This document shows positions 50,001-64,000 of a DNA stretch of 64,000 bases, piece by piece. Position numbers and translations under genes: made by a program. Below the pieces are notes generated by a model, which was not told the DNA's origin, did no database searches, and worked only from the letters and a program-made list of their open reading frames with translations. Source of the stretch: Allacma fusca (lineage: Eukaryota > Arthropoda > Collembola > Symphypleona > Sminthuridae); assembly GCA_947179485.1 (NCBI GenBank), contig OX359247.1, positions 54,037,131-54,101,130 on the forward strand, written 5' to 3'. Numbering within the stretch: the stretch's first letter is position 1; every line of letters begins with the position of its first letter.

Positions 50001-50840
50001 AGGGAACAGAGATTTGACTCCAGACATTCGATTCTTTTTTTTTTCTTGGTTTCAAGATTTATGTTTTAACAGTCCGAATGAAAATTAAGAAAGGAATGCA
50101 AGTGTAGTTAGGAGGGATGGTGACTGCGCGGGAATATTTAAATATATACAAGTGCGGTTGAAAAGCCAGGCTTAATATTTAAAAGGCCATCAATTTGGAA
50201 AATGCTATTAGAAGGCTGATGGGAGATAAGGAAATGTAGAGACATGGGAGGAAGAGAATATAAAAAAATTCGGGAATGGCAAAACTGGTGATAAAATATG
50301 AGAAAAGATAAAAGGCCTGGAGGATATACAGAAGAGAGGACTGAACAAGTTGGTATTTTCTCCTCGAGCCCTTATGTACATACATACATCCATGGAGTCT
50401 GATGAGGAGGGAGGAAGTTATGGTTGAAGTTCGGCTAGCCTTATATCTCTACTACACTACTATGTGGATTAAATTGGGTGCAATTAATCCATTAAAAATT
50501 AGTTGAACGAGACGATTGGTCTGATTAGATTTCCTATTGATTACTGTCTACTTGTACGTGCACCAGGGCGAGAGCCTTATAGAGAGAGAGAGAGAGAGAT
50601 GAATCTGCGTGGATAGAGTCATTGTCTATTTAAATGTGCTCTCTCTTCTTTCCTATTCTCCGCAACTTTCTTTCTACACGACGACTGTCTCTTGTAGTTC
50701 CACTATTTTCTCTCTATCTCCACGTCTCTATATCTTTTTTTCCCTCTGTTGTTCCTTCCCTTCCAGTTTTTCTCTATGTGTACTTAAAGGTACTAGGAGT
50801 TTTGCATGGAGACGGGAGTTAAGGGAAGAGTTGGAAGGAA

Positions 50841-50859
50841 AGAGAGAGAGAGAGAAAGA

Positions 50860-50893
<34 letters not shown>
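50841..50893. repeat. (AG)n microsatellite, imperfect
   Basis: AG dinucleotides with an AAAG-rich interruption. A shorter AG run lies at 50,581-50,599. Confidence 0.85.
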
Positions 50894-51189
50894 CGATAGA
50901 GGGGAAAGAAATTGATTGAAAGGCTGAAGTGGGTAATTTTAGTCAATGGCTCTAATTGAAACTCGCGGACTCTTTTAATTTACAGATGATATCGCCATCG
51001 TTCTCATTTCACTCGATGGGTGTCTGTCTCTATTTTTTTTTACTTCTTTCTTATCTGTTATGTGTTTTAGGAAATGGGGACCAATTGGGCGCGCTGATTT
51101 GAATTTAGCGCGCTATTTTTAATTCCTGTATTTTATCCAACTGTATATTCCACGTTGGGAGATTTACGTCATGAAGTGTAATTTAACTC

Positions 51190-51267
51190 TGTATTTTTTA
51201 AACTTAAGTATTTTTTAAACTTAAGTATTTTTTAAACTAAAGTATTTTTTAAACTTAAGTATTTTTA
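51190..51267. repeat. 17-base AT-rich minisatellite, about 4.5 copies
   Basis: The unit is AAGTATTTTTTAAACTT, nearly perfect. It contains TTTAAA and CTTAAG palindromes. Confidence 0.9.
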
Positions 51268-51818
51268 AGATTTCTTGTTATTTTATTGTATGACGTACAA
51301 AAATTGTCATAAATTACATTACGGGGAAAAAATTCGAAGGGTCAGTAACCATCTTCAGGGTTCCGGGAAGAATTTTTTTTAACGGTTGATTTTATAAGGG
51401 ATGAAGATCTCTTGTGGGATGTGGGCTTATAAATGTACATGTGTAATTATAGGAAAAAGTATTTTCGTCACTTTTTCTCAACCAGAGCTGAAATAGGGCT
51501 GAGTTCCATATACATAATGTGGAAGCCTAATGTGTAGGACGTAAGCCAGGAAGACGTCCGGAGTAAATCATGACGAACAACAATAAAATTTTGAAAGGCC
51601 CGTGTCTACATTGAGTGTTGGGAGAGAACAAGTTGGACAATTTTCAGAGCTCTTGTTTCACTTGATATGGATTGCTGGAAGCTTGAGAGTATTTTCAGTG
51701 AGGTTTCTCTCCGATATAGCTCTCACTCTCTCACTAGTACTATATGTATTTGAGCGTAGGAAGGAGTAAGTCGTTGACTCACGTTTGGTTTACGTAGTAT
51801 GCAGTTTGGGGCTCTTAC

Positions 51819-51822
<4 letters not shown>

Positions 51823-51859
<37 letters not shown>
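51823..51859. repeat. (CT)n microsatellite
   Basis: About 18 uninterrupted CT units. Confidence 0.9.
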
Positions 51860-51861
<2 letters not shown>

Positions 51862-52961
51862 GTATAGTTGATGAGGTTCTCCCTCACTGTATCTCTATGT
51901 AATGGGTATTAAAGCCTTTTCTTATAACTTCACAGGTTATACAAACATATATACACAGACGCTTACACACACACACACACATAAGTGCGTAAGCTATTCA
52001 CGGTGAGAGATTACATTGGAGCAAGTGTGCTTCGTCTTCTTCTGTTGCACCAGTCCATGTGCATTTAAATGCATTTCTATACAAAAAGTTCTATTCCTCG
52101 GCTCCTATACCATGTGATAGACTTGATTTTCTTCCCCTCTGTCTTTCCTCCTCACTCACTCCGTCCTCAGACAGAGATGAAAGGACGCTGTATAGTGTAG
52201 TGAGATTGAAGGAAACTTTAGCCCAATCTTTTCCGTCCCCTCTCCAATTTCTCACACAATATTTTCTCTCTTGACTCTACACTTATATATTTCCCGTCTA
52301 AAAGCTTCTTTCAATTCAAACTTCCCACTAAATCCTCCTGCAATTATTATTGTTCTCGCCCCTCGTAATGCTCTTGCGCAAGCGGCGCCTCCACCATTGT
52401 AAATCTTCAATTAAGAAGCTCTTACAATTATTCCCTCGCTTCGAAACTTTATGCTAAAAAATGTGTTTTTTTTTTCTCCGAATCTGAAACTGGAGGGAAA
52501 TTCTTGTAAAAATATATCAAAAGCTTATTTCCATTCTTTTGATTTTTACTATTATTTTCGCTCCTAATATATTGCTCCCGCGCTAGAGGCGCCTCCACCA
52601 ATTCAAGTGCCCTAGAAAAAATGAGCCTAATTATTAAACGGCGTTGAAGCTTTACCATCAAATATAAATCTTTCACTGGAATTTAACCATTAAAACAAAT
52701 TTTTAAAGGGAGGAGAGGCATTGAGATTTTTTTTTTTTAATTTCCCGCCGTTTTCAAATTTGAGAAACCAGCACTCTCCAAATGATTTTATAATATGAAT
52801 ATTTATTGTGGAAAAGTGTAATTTCCTTATGCGAGTTTTAAAATGAAGCCCTGGAGAGAGGCTGGATTGGGGAATTTTTATCGCATCTTATTTTGCATAA
52901 TTATGAGGTACGAAGCCTGCTTTGACTTCCTTCCTTGAATTTCCCATTGAGTCCTTTCCCG

Positions 52962-53004
52962 CCTCTCTCTCTCTCTCTCACTCTCTCTCTCACACACACA
53001 CACA
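52962..53004. repeat. (CT)n(CA)n microsatellite
   Basis: CT units followed directly by CA units. Confidence 0.85.
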
Positions 53005-55029
53005 GTCTGTACTTTCTAATATGCATGAATTTACATACATTTCCCTTCCTTGAAAGAATTTCTTTTTCCCATGGTCCTCCCCCCAACTCTTTGATCACAA
53101 CAGTCATTACTTGTGTATAAATATGAGATGTGGTAAGGAATCCGAAGAATATTGGAGTGAAAATTTTTAGGGAATTATTATAGGGAAGGCGGAAATAGGA
53201 CGAGAGTATAAATGAAGGGATTGGAAGGGGAATAATGGAGTATGTGGGAGAAATGGAACGGTCTGCTATGAGGAAGATTGTACCTTTGGGATATCCCTCC
53301 AAAGAAATTACCTTCACGCACGCCAACTCCCAATATCACTTTATTATTACACATCCCCCGTCCACACAACAATTAGATATTCCTTCCCGGTGAACATACC
53401 CACTATCCTCACAACTCCTCAAGTAAAGATTAGCCATCGCCATAAATGCCCATATAATTGGTCAGTGAAAAATCCCCTTCCCCGAGATGAACATCCTTCA
53501 ATTAGACCTATCTCCAGCAATTTAGCATTTAAGAAACCATAAGTAGTCATTTCATGAATTAAAAATACAAGGACAGCATGACTAACTGCTTCTCTGGAAC
53601 TGTGCTAAAGTACAGTCTCTTTACAGCAGCAGCCCCAAAGGATCCTCTACTTCCATTATATATTTTTTTGCCGTACTTAATTCCATGTCATTTTGTCACA
53701 CGAGTCAGATTTTTCTCTTTCCAGGGCGACTCCTACAAAGTCCATCCATTTTATATCACAGGCTTTATTTTTGATTGAATACACGAGCTACATATAATAC
53801 AGTGACGCACAGTAGCTTCAATTTTCACAGCCCTTCTATTAATACACTTAGCACATGCATCCTAACCTTAATCTTTTAATTGTCAATCCCTTATTGTTAG
53901 ATTACATTTGTACATACAGCATTGTAGATACACATGAATATATATACTGTATTTGAAATGTAGAGCCTTGTCAGGTGGATTTTGGGCCCGAGATAAAAAG
54001 ACAAGTCAGACTTGAGAGCACATGTGTTCCAGGACATTATTTATTTATTTAGTTAGAGTTTTTTTTTTTTTTGAACTGGAGCCGAAGTGGCGTGCTAAAA
54101 TAACAAAAGGTAAGTTACACGCTTAATGGTCCTGATGAGCTGGATGAATGGTCCGCATTATTTTATTATACACAAAAGGACATTTGATTTTGAAGGAGCA
54201 TTTGGCCAGAGAGTTACTAGAGTAAAAAATAAAAGGTTTTTGTGAGGGCAGAGTTAAGGGCCGTCCCTCACACTGTGTATAATGATACAGTGGATATCTA
54301 CAGCTGATTGTTGTAGTAAAAAAAAAGGCGAGAGGCTGGTGCCGGTGGGTGACTTTAATAGACCCATATGGACACTTCATTGTCACTATTGTATAACATG
54401 TGTTTCCAAAAGTGAACAAGTGCCCAGTCAACTCCATCATTTATTCAATGAGAGCATATTTTGTGTAAGTAAGTATCTATATGTAATTATGTACATACAT
54501 GACTGAGTGAACTAAAGGGGAAAGGAGATTCATTCAAACATCCCAATCGTCCCTTGTTCTTGGAGGGTCCCTTATCCAGGGCTCTCTTTTAACAGTAAAT
54601 GACTCCTTTTGTGCCTGGCCTTTAAATCTGTGGTAGGGAGTACATATTGATGTGTTCTGTATACGGCAGACTACATCACAGTTATCTATCTACACAGAGG
54701 GTCTTACGGTTATAGTGTACAACACTAGGGATGTATCTACATATAATTCTTCATAGGAGTACAGGGCAACCTGCCAATGTCCCAGTCCCTTAATTGCTAT
54801 ATCCATGGTCCTATTTTGCTACTGCTGCTATTGCTGACCACACAGTAAAATCCTCCTATGCTCACGCATCCATTGTTACAGGGAGCATGACACAATCCCA
54901 GTATCATTTTCGCGTTTCTTTTTCGAGGGTCTCCTTATGTCTCCTCTATTTATATAAATCAGCTCGGGTCTCTATCACTTGTGTATAATGTGGATCCATA
55001 ATAGCCTTACTCCCATACAAGCCTTGTCA

Positions 55030-55057
55030 GACACACACATACATACATACATACATA
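55030..55057. repeat. (CA)n(CATA)n microsatellite
   Basis: Short CA run continuing as ACAT tetranucleotides. Confidence 0.8.
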
Positions 55058-57988
55058 GATCGTAGAAATAGAGCGCCCCGCTATACTCTCAGTAGCTGGA
55101 GGGTCCGATGCGATTAATCAAGTTGATTTTTATGACCAGGTGGCCATCTGTGTACCCCTCCAATCCTAAGTGTCTCCCGCATATGCCTTTATTTCTTTTC
55201 TCTTTTTCCGAACGGTAGCTCCTGAACCATCTCCCTGTGTGAACATGTTCTTCCCAATACGGTCCCAATAAGTCCCGTTTCTTCCGTCTCTTTTTCCAAA
55301 ACCTGTTTCTCCTACGACCCGACGTAACAACCTTCCATTGCTGGCCTTTTTGCAAAGAGGGCTATATTTCCCAATCCATGTCCAAATTATTCGATAATTA
55401 ATTTCCGAGTATTTTGGCACCATCTCTTAACATATTTCCGAGAATTATTTCAATAATATGAAGCAAGTGGTAGGAAATTCCCTGTTTCAAACAATAACTC
55501 ACAAAACTTGGGATAACCCCAAAAAGCCATATTTTCAAATAGGGAAATTTTTGTTTTAGTAAAGTTAGTTTAAAAATTTTGACAAACCGTATGTATGGAC
55601 GTATAATTAATTATGTACATGTAATTAGATACTTGTTCATTGAATTTTAACGACTACATTTTGGCGTCTATCGTTAAAATCTCCCGGTGTTTATCTTTCT
55701 TATGTAATGAGACTAACGAGATTACTAAAACAGCTGCTGATCTACTCAAGCTCAGCTACATAATTACATATATCAGATGGTAACTTTCTGAAAATAGTGA
55801 TGAGGACAAGGAATATTCTGGAATTTAAACACAGTGGCTCTGAAGTACGAAAATGAATCCCGTTCCTTAATTTAATCTACAATTTATTATTACACAATTT
55901 AAAGAATGATGTGGATGATTGTGGAAGAGAGTGTGAGTTGTATGGAAATTAATTAAAATTTATTCCCCTAGTATTTCCAGAACGTTACTAAATTATGGGG
56001 TTTTAAAATAAAGTAACTACATTAATTTATGCAAGAGCCAATGTAAGATCCAAGTAATTACATGTCACGTAATATTTTGCAGGGATACACGACGCATCCC
56101 TTCATATGTCTGGTTCATATATCTATGGTTCGTATAAAAAAAAAAATTAAAAGTGTCTATATGCGTGAGGTTAAAGTCTCCAATAAAATGTATATAAACA
56201 TTATGGGAGGGTATGCACTGCCTATAGGTACTGTTTTATAAGGTTGTATGAAGCTGATGACTCGAGAAAGCCAATGACACGGAACGGAGCAGGGTTTGGT
56301 TGTCCATGGAAAAGTGCACATTTTGGGCTGAATGGCATGCCAAGCTCTGAACTGTTGGGTTGTCATTACGTGTGACTTGGAATGGTTGGACACACGGAAA
56401 GCCCGAGTCTTACTATTTGCCTGGTGTTTATGAAATGGTGAATTGTATCTTGTACATAAATACTGTACTGTTAGTAGATGTTCTGTACTACTACACCTCC
56501 ATACTCCTATGGAGTGTCAGGGTATATACAGACGTACAAAAGCATTGTATCTCTTTATACGGCAGAGTCCAGAGTATGTGTTGTCCATTGGGTGGATGCT
56601 TAAAGTTATGATATGATGCTGGGTCGTAAATCGTGTGGCTATGTCATTCCTTGCATAATCACCTGTGGATGAAAACTAATCATTCAAGTGCACCCTAATT
56701 ATTCATAAAAGCTCATCCGTGGAGTCACGATCACTTTCCACAGCGACCAGTCTCCATATGGTTGACCTCTGTGAATCAATCCACCTTTGTATCTCCTCAC
56801 TCCGTTCCTATCCCTGGATTAATGGTCCCTGAAAACCCTCTCCCCCCGCACAGTAACCCTTGTTGTAAATAATAATTACTCAGAGAAAAAAGAATATTCA
56901 TTTGTCTCAAATTTTCATTCAAACTTTTCAAAATTTGTTTCATTTTCAAAGAAGTTTCAAAGAATTTTCAAAATGTAAATTTCAAAAATCAGCAGGGTTT
57001 GAAAACCTAAAGCAAATTGGGTTTTCTTCATCAAAATCTTGAAATGTTTTTGTGCAAGCCTAAAATTTGTTTCACACTACTAAAAAAAACTACAGCTAAA
57101 ATTGTCATCTTGGGCGAAGGCACAAATTTTTTGAAATTTCTCATAAAATTTCTAAAACTTACTTTGAGGAAAGAATCGTGCGTTGAGGAAATCTTGCTTG
57201 TTTATAAATGTAGCCACACCTTAGGTTCTGAACTCTTGTGACCGGGAATTTTGACCTGGGTCAGTGAAATGAATTGAGGATGTCTGGAAGAGATTTCTTT
57301 ATAATTTTGAAATTTTGAAATTTTTTAATGGTCTGTGGAGGTGGGGAGGGAGAGCGTTGTTTTCGTACCCTGTGCATAAATAGATGTGAATGATTCCACG
57401 TATCCATATTTTGTTTATGTATTTTACAATGTACACTCATTCATACAGAGTAGTGAGCAGCGAGTCACGTTGACTAAAACACGAATCCTGGGCTGCACTC
57501 CCAAATTTTAATTATGGAAATTGGTCCTCATTTTTTTTCCTCTCCCTCAATTGTACCTCCTCCTTTCTCCGAAAGAGCCCATCGGAAACAATGCATGGAC
57601 AAGGTCGATATTTTCGGAGTTATTGTTGTTGGAGATATAGAATTAAGAAGGACCTTGTTTTTTTTTCTTTTGGTGGTGGACAAACTCTCAACTGTAGTGG
57701 ATTTTTGTTCCTATATGCAATATAATCGGGCGTACTGTGTGTGTGTGGGACGGACTGTTACTTTTATATATCTATAAAATGAGTCATGCCGGGCAATGGA
57801 ATGGGGAGCTCTATGGGTTGTTCTTGCAATAGTTTTAAGCCAGAAATTTGAATGGTTCGTTAGTCGGGAAGTTTGAGTTCCCTTCGCTCTGGACCAAATT
57901 CAATTTTCCTTTTGCGACGGGAAAAATGAAAAGAGACGACTTAATGTTTCCTTTATTTTTTTCCCTCCCTTTCCTTCCTTTCTCACTC

Positions 57989-58010
57989 CTCTCTCTCTCT
58001 CTCTCTCTCT
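57989..58010. repeat. (CT)n microsatellite
   Basis: About 11 CT units within a pyrimidine-rich tract. Confidence 0.8.
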
Positions 58011-61000
58011 TCCTTTTTTTCCCTCAATCGCCACTCCACAAAGTCCTTCCATTCCTGTTTACAGTCACAGGTCCCCATCTCATCATATCAACCTGCACAT
58101 TATACGCCCTGAAACATATGATGCAGAATACAGTAAACTTTCGTCATGAGAGCTCTCCTCAGGCGTCCCTTATGTCCAGAGCAGTCTCCTTATCACACAA
58201 TTAAGAATGCAGAAATTAGTGTCTCCCCCTACGTTTCAAAAAACTGGACATATCAATTACACCAGGGGAAATTCAAGAGGTCAAAGTGGTCCTTCGAGCC
58301 GGATTATGCAAGCTCTTGGGAGTCAAAGTGGTCCTCATCAGGGAGTTTCTATATCTACAAGAAATTTATATGTAATAACATAACTAAATAAAAACTCTAC
58401 AATAATTCTAACTTTCCTCAGACTTTTCTACCAGGGGAAAAATCCCTGTAAATAAAAATAGGGACAGATAGTAAAGAAAGTCTGGAAAAATTGGTCGGAA
58501 ATAGTAGTACTTGTGTTGTGTAGTGCATACACAGGGAAGAGCGAACCCATCAAGCCATTAGCCCTCAATGGAAGGAAGATTCGTTGAGGCTCAATCAAGG
58601 ACTAAAAGAGCGATTGATGAGCTTGTAGACACCCGCTGCATTCACAATGCCCTCTCAGTCAGCTCTCCCTCCCACTCCAACACAGTCCAGGTACATATAC
58701 GGACAAAGTCTTATTTCATTTGTAAGTTCTGGAGAATTCTGTCCAAGTCTTCCTTGGGAATCAGTTTTTCCGGAAGTGATTCCCTATTTTAAAATGTTCA
58801 GGATGTTTTTTTATAAGAAGCATTTTTATTATGTCCCTTCAAGCATATAATCGTTCAAGAGGCAAAATAGCCTATGTGCATATGTTTTTGTGCAGTACTA
58901 AGACCATGTTGCCTCTTCAACGACGATGTAATTGCAAATACGACAGTGTTCAAGGAAATTTGCTCTTACAGAAGTAATTATTTTTTAAGGAGATTCTCTT
59001 GTAACGGGACTCGACAGTATAGCCCCTGTAAGGTGGCTCTGCTATAATGAGTCATTTATGTTGATTCTATTGTAAAGGTTAAATTACTATGTTGTGTGAC
59101 ACACATGTTGTGCATATATGGAGAATTTGTGGAGACATTTTTGAACGGGCTGAGAAACTGTTAACATATGAAGGGGTCCCTCCGAGAGGGAGACCACTGT
59201 AACAAGGTTGAGTTTACAGACGGGGCATTGGGATTCCCTGTAGACTGGTTGATGATCAGAGTGATTACACACCTCCAACACCGCACCACACTATGTATTA
59301 TTACCCGGTACACAAACATATATGTAATTATATGTAGGGCTGTAGGGACCTATCCGCCGAGGCTACTAAAACCATTTTGTGCTTTCACAAAACTACGTTT
59401 ACTCACTACTACCTAGATTACTGGGTAGTTTCATGGGCGGTTTCCCGCTCTACTCAACCTATGCGGATATATAGTCCTAGAGACGTACATAGGTACATAT
59501 GTAATTATGTACATCCGTATTTACCTCCATTCCTGGGGAAGGATACTGGAGCGTCCCCATATGCACGCTGTATAGTGACATAGGGATACAAGCTACAGTA
59601 TACTACAAGGAAATTTTTAAACAAAATCCGAGAGCGGAGCCTGAAGCTTGTACAAGATTTTATTTTTTCTTTGCCTCCGTATAAAATCTCGAGAGGAGCT
59701 TTAAACCTAGTCCTGGTGGATTCGCCTCTATAGAGTGGCAATTTCTCCTTCGAGACCATTTCCTTCTACTCGGCACAATCCATATTGTAGTCAATGTTTC
59801 CGAGGCTTGCCTTTCCCTAAATACTAGAATACATATGTATATCCCTGTGGATGAGTCTATACTACAGGAGGCTAAACTCCCGTCGTAAACTGTGTCAGTC
59901 CTTGTATGCCCAAGTATTTATATGTGGATACATGATGACTCCCTGAACCTTATACATGGACGTTACGTGAGGAAAATTACCGTCAAATGGGACTCCGTCA
60001 ACTTCCTCCGTCCCTTTCCTTCAATCTGTCCCTCCTTAAGTGCAAATATATCTATTTCCTCACAAATTGGAGGGACATGGTCCCAGAAATTCCAAAATTG
60101 TTCCTAACATCTCAATTCTATTTATTTTACATTAATTATAAATTCCTCTTTCCTAGCCGCTCATCATTCACTACATTCATTATATTTTCAGGATGGATTT
60201 GTAATTCCTCAAATTTTTGCCAGTAGGTTTCCAAAGGATTTAATGATTTAATTAAGGTTCATATGATTTAAAATTAGTAATTGCAAGGAAGTAAAAATAA
60301 GATCTCAAGACTTGCATGTAGATACGGATCTTTCGCTATAAGAGACATGTTTAAAATAAGAATCTTACTAATAACAAGTCGGGGCACAAATACTTGGCTA
60401 CATTCCCGTAGTAGATACTTACTCAGGCACTAATTTTTTTAAATGTGGAATGTATCCCGGAGATAATTTTAGCGATGGAAAAGGGCAGAGGCAATAATTA
60501 TATAATAATAAATTATATTAGGTGGATTGGCTTACAATAATTATGACTCTGGAAATTACTATTTGAGAGAATACTGTAGGAAGGGGATCTGCACAGGAGG
60601 GATTTTGTTGTGTGTGTTTTTGTGAGAGTGTGGGGAGAAACAAATGAGCTGACGCATGACTGAGGTGTGATGTGAGGGAGGAAGTGTGTATTTACATGGG
60701 AAGTGAAGGATGAGACGGGAGGGAGATGGGAGCGTATTTGCGTGAGAGGAACATTAAAAGAGAAAAGATAAAATAAGAGGGAAAAGATGGTGATAAAAAA
60801 TGGGCACCTGTTAAGCCATATCCCACATAATTTTTTTGACTCTGCAGATTTTCCAGAGCAAGTTCCGAGAGAGGAGTCCTCCTCCGTCACTTCCTCTATT
60901 TGTATGCACTCATCCTTATTTATGGGAAGGCTTAGTTTCTCTATCTAGCCCACATTATTTTTACCCATGGAGGAGAGTCATTCCCTCCAAATCTCTCTCT

Positions 61001-61013
61001 CTCTCTTACAAAT

Positions 61014-61014
61014 A

Positions 61015-61065
<51 letters not shown>

Positions 61066-61070
61066 ACATA
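61014..61070. repeat. (CA)n microsatellite
   Basis: A near-perfect CA run of more than 40 bases, preceded by a short CT run and extended by imperfect units. Confidence 0.9.
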
Positions 61071-61991
61071 TAATATACACACCTTTCCCTCTCATTTCCA
61101 TTTCCCGTTCCACTTTGCCCACACTGTGAGATCTCCCCGACCTCGCACTTTTTATCTCTGGCTGTATGGAACCAATCCTTCACTTGTTTTTTACCAAAAT
61201 ATCATCTCACACATTTCTTTCAAGAGAGCTTTTCAGTAGCACTGAAATTCTCTGTCTCCTGAATTATTTCCGAATTTTACAACAAATGAGCCTCCTGTTC
61301 AAAACCTACCATGCTCTGTCCATTTTACTGATTTTACAGATTTCAATGATTTACTGCATTCAGATTCCATTCCTGGAATTCAAAAACCACTTGTAGGGAA
61401 TCTATACCCTCAGTATAAATTAATCTTTAGAGATGCTATCAGAATGAACCCCGTATTTTTTAAGCCTAATCAAACCCGTTCCTTAAGATCAGTTTCCTAA
61501 TCCTTGTAAATTATTTTTAGCGTAATTACAAAGCTTTCCAATTGGCTCCGATGAGAAGTCTTGCAATGGGAAGCCTCATATTAATTACATGGAATAGATA
61601 TTGGAGCTTACAGGAAATTTGAGGAATGAATCAAGTGAGGGAGGAGCTTTAGATTAATTCATCCATCGTATGACGGATCGTACATAAATAGCATTACGAA
61701 AGTTCCAAGGCTGATCATTGACCTTTCCTAAAGCGGATTCCTTGTTAATTGAGTTTTTGTTAATGTTGAAATGTTTGGTCACTCCGGTGATTGCTCCATT
61801 GTTCAACGCGGGCTTGTTTACATTTATTTCCAAAAGACAATCTAATTAATATTGACCCAGGGATGCAATCCAGGATGGATTTTGCTCAGCCTTTGATTAT
61901 TGTACAGACACTGTATAAAATCTGGATTGCTCAATCTACTCTTCCTATTGTTCTGCGGCCACACAAGTGGAGATTGTGGAGTCTGGTTCAG

Positions 61992-62036
61992 TCACACACA
62001 CACACACAACAGACACATACACACACACACACACAC
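61992..62036. repeat. (CA)n microsatellite, interrupted
   Basis: Two CA runs separated by ACAGACACAT. Confidence 0.85.
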
Positions 62037-63253
62037 CCGGGACAATGATAACGGGAGCTGAGGCTATTCCTAGTCTCCAGGGTCAGCTCTATTCTGACCA
62101 CCTTCACAATACAGTTCCATTCGCTCGATATAAGAGCAGCCCTAAAAGGAGTTCGCTAAAACTCCCTGGAACTTACCCAACAGAGAAGGAGGTTGTGTTC
62201 GGAGATGTAAAGATGAGCTTCCACTGTATTTAATATATTTGTACTGGAAAGCGGTTTCATGCTGGAATTGCACCGAACCTACTGTTTTTCTCCCTGGTCA
62301 ATTTATAAGATTTTCGTGGGGAATTACAAAGGACTTTGAAGAATGCAGGATATACAATAGTAATTTGTCCGAATGGCTGTTGACATTAGCGGCAATAATA
62401 GAGGTTTGATGAAGCTCATAAATTTTCTCGCTCCTCTCCTTATTTGCTTTGTCTCTATATTTTTTTCCTGGTGCATATATATTCTCCCTATCATTTCTTC
62501 CACACAATCCTCATTTATTCCCATTCAGTCTCCCAAGGTTTACAATGCCATCAACCACATTATCATTTCCTCCCGCATCAGCCCAACACACAGGATCCCC
62601 ACCTTTTATCAATCCCCTGGATGTAACTCCCCTACAAAATAATATAAACTATTCTTAACAACTTGCATTTACATATGTACAGTGTACACACGGTTCCTAC
62701 AAAATGTACCCCTATTTTGTGGCAACTTTCTCCATGAAGTCAAAAGGAAATGTGGATGTGTTTTAGGATTTACCTCTTAAAATGTTTCCTGTAGATACAA
62801 AATCAAGGGAAACATGTTTCTGTATTATTTCCAGGGCTAGGGAGGGCTCTCATATACATAAGAAGAGATGTGCATAGTATTTAATCTTTCAAAAATTTGA
62901 TTCATAAATCTCCCTATGGATTTCTGTAATTATATCTCAACTAATGTATTTACAGCTCTCAAAAATTTTCTTTACAATGAGCCCCGGATTTAAAAACTAA
63001 TAACAATTAAGCCCAAATTTGTAATTTAATTTGAGTAGGTTCAGCCCATTTGATGGAGACAGTTTTTGTGCTTTTGTGACAGTTCCCCGTATTTTTCTTA
63101 TAGACATATCCGAATTGACCACAATGTTAATTTGCCATGGTTTAAAAGCATAAGTGTCAAAATCTGAGTTTTTCATTGTGAGGGATGCTTTTGTAGAGAC
63201 AGTACACTGTAAATGTATTATAGGGATTGAAAAATGTGAGGAAGCACAATGCA

Positions 63254-63280
63254 CAGAGAGAGAGAGAGAGAGAAAGAGAG
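63254..63280. repeat. (AG)n microsatellite
   Basis: AG dinucleotides with one AAAG interruption. Confidence 0.85.
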
Positions 63281-63480
63281 TGTTAAAGAAGCGGGAGTTA
63301 TGGTTGGAGAAATGTCGGGGCGCAACCATAAGATTAGATTATGTAAGGATGACTCAGTGTGTGTGAGAAGATGAGTGGGTTTTTGGGAGAGATGGAAAAG
63401 GAAGAGTCAGATAAGAATTGTATTAATGTGAGGAGTCTGTCAAAATATGTACAGTGACTCTCCACGTACAACTGGACGGA

Positions 63481-63484
<4 letters not shown>

Positions 63485-63518
<34 letters not shown>
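63485..63518. repeat. (AG)n microsatellite
   Basis: About 17 uninterrupted AG units followed by TGAGTGAG. Confidence 0.9.
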
Positions 63519-63521
<3 letters not shown>

Positions 63522-64000
63522 GTGAGGGGAGGGGGATTTCCGAAGAGAGCGAGATATCCGCATCTTTGAGACGAGGATCCCGTTGATAGATGAACTAGGA
63601 GAAAAAATCATTAAATATTTAATCATCAGTTCATCAAATAGTAAATCGGCTTTCAAAGATGCTCAATTATTCAATTCTCCATTACAGAGTGGAGACCCGG
63701 AGTTTTTCCACCAGCCCAACCTCTCCTACCCTTTTCCATATAAGACAGCTTCTACCATCCATCCTAAATGCTACACATATAATAGCCTTCCCTCTCTACA
63801 AATTTCCCATGAATATCTACATATGTGCTTACACATTAGGCATAGATATAAGACAGTGTACATATGGTTGGTGAAGAGTCAAAATCATCTTGCCTTTGCA
63901 ATTCAAAGCAATCTACTGGATTTCAGTTTCAGTCAAAAAAAAAAACAAACAAAATTATTTAAGTAGGTCCCTGCATAGTATTTTTGTAATGAATAATTAC

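Noticed and set aside
55089-55423. Arg/Lys-rich minus-strand frames
   Set aside because: No start context, splice signals or family similarity; two overlapping frames are equally open, as expected by chance.
60513-61239. Frames rich in Thr-His or Val-Cys runs on both strands
   Set aside because: They translate the CA microsatellite at 61,014-61,070.

Overview
The window is AT-rich animal nuclear DNA. Genes are split by GT-AG introns and there are many microsatellites and DNA-transposon remnants. It looks like an arthropod: the transcription-factor exons at 38-46 kb match the arthropod form of Collier/Knot, and the left half is a family of secreted astacin (M12A) metalloproteases. I suspect a crustacean, possibly a parasitic copepod, but that is inference; I could not search a database.

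Left half (1-30,114): eight astacin copies in tandem, all on the minus strand, so each gene's 5' end is at the higher coordinate. I call them A to H from left to right. Full copies have five coding exons with the same intron phases (1, 0, 1, 0). Exon 1 holds the signal peptide and the FEGD propeptide switch, exon 3 the HExxHxxGFxH zinc site, exon 4 the SxMHY Met-turn, and exon 5 the last cysteine and a tail. A shows only exon 1 at the left edge. B, F, G and H read through intact (281, 415, 425 and 319 residues). E also reads through (256 residues), but its catalytic Glu is Gln. C has one frameshift at the zinc site. D is a truncated pseudogene. An orphan exon-1 relic near 6.7 kb marks another lost copy. 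A-E form a recent subgroup, F and G a pair with long Thr-rich tails, and H is the most divergent. Most complete copies have a TATA box and a TGYGGTTT motif 270-410 bases upstream of the start codon.

Mobile DNA in the cluster: a young internally deleted hAT element in intron 1 of B (8-base target duplication, with empty sites in C and E); a 1.7 kb hAT-like element with 21-base inverted repeats and GGGTAC-rich ends in intron 3 of E; a Helentron-like non-autonomous element between A and B; older hAT-like and tRNA-derived SINE remnants in intron 1 of B, C and E; and one more hAT-like MITE between E and F.

Right half (30.2-64 kb): about 8 kb with no supported gene, then the first five coding exons of a COE/EBF gene (knot/collier) on the plus strand. 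Together they give the first 183 residues, through the COE zinc knuckle. The next exon was not found in the remaining 17.5 kb, which appears to be one large intron rich in microsatellites and degenerate dispersed repeats. The astacins are predicted secreted zymogens and knot is a nuclear regulator; nothing in the sequence links their functions.
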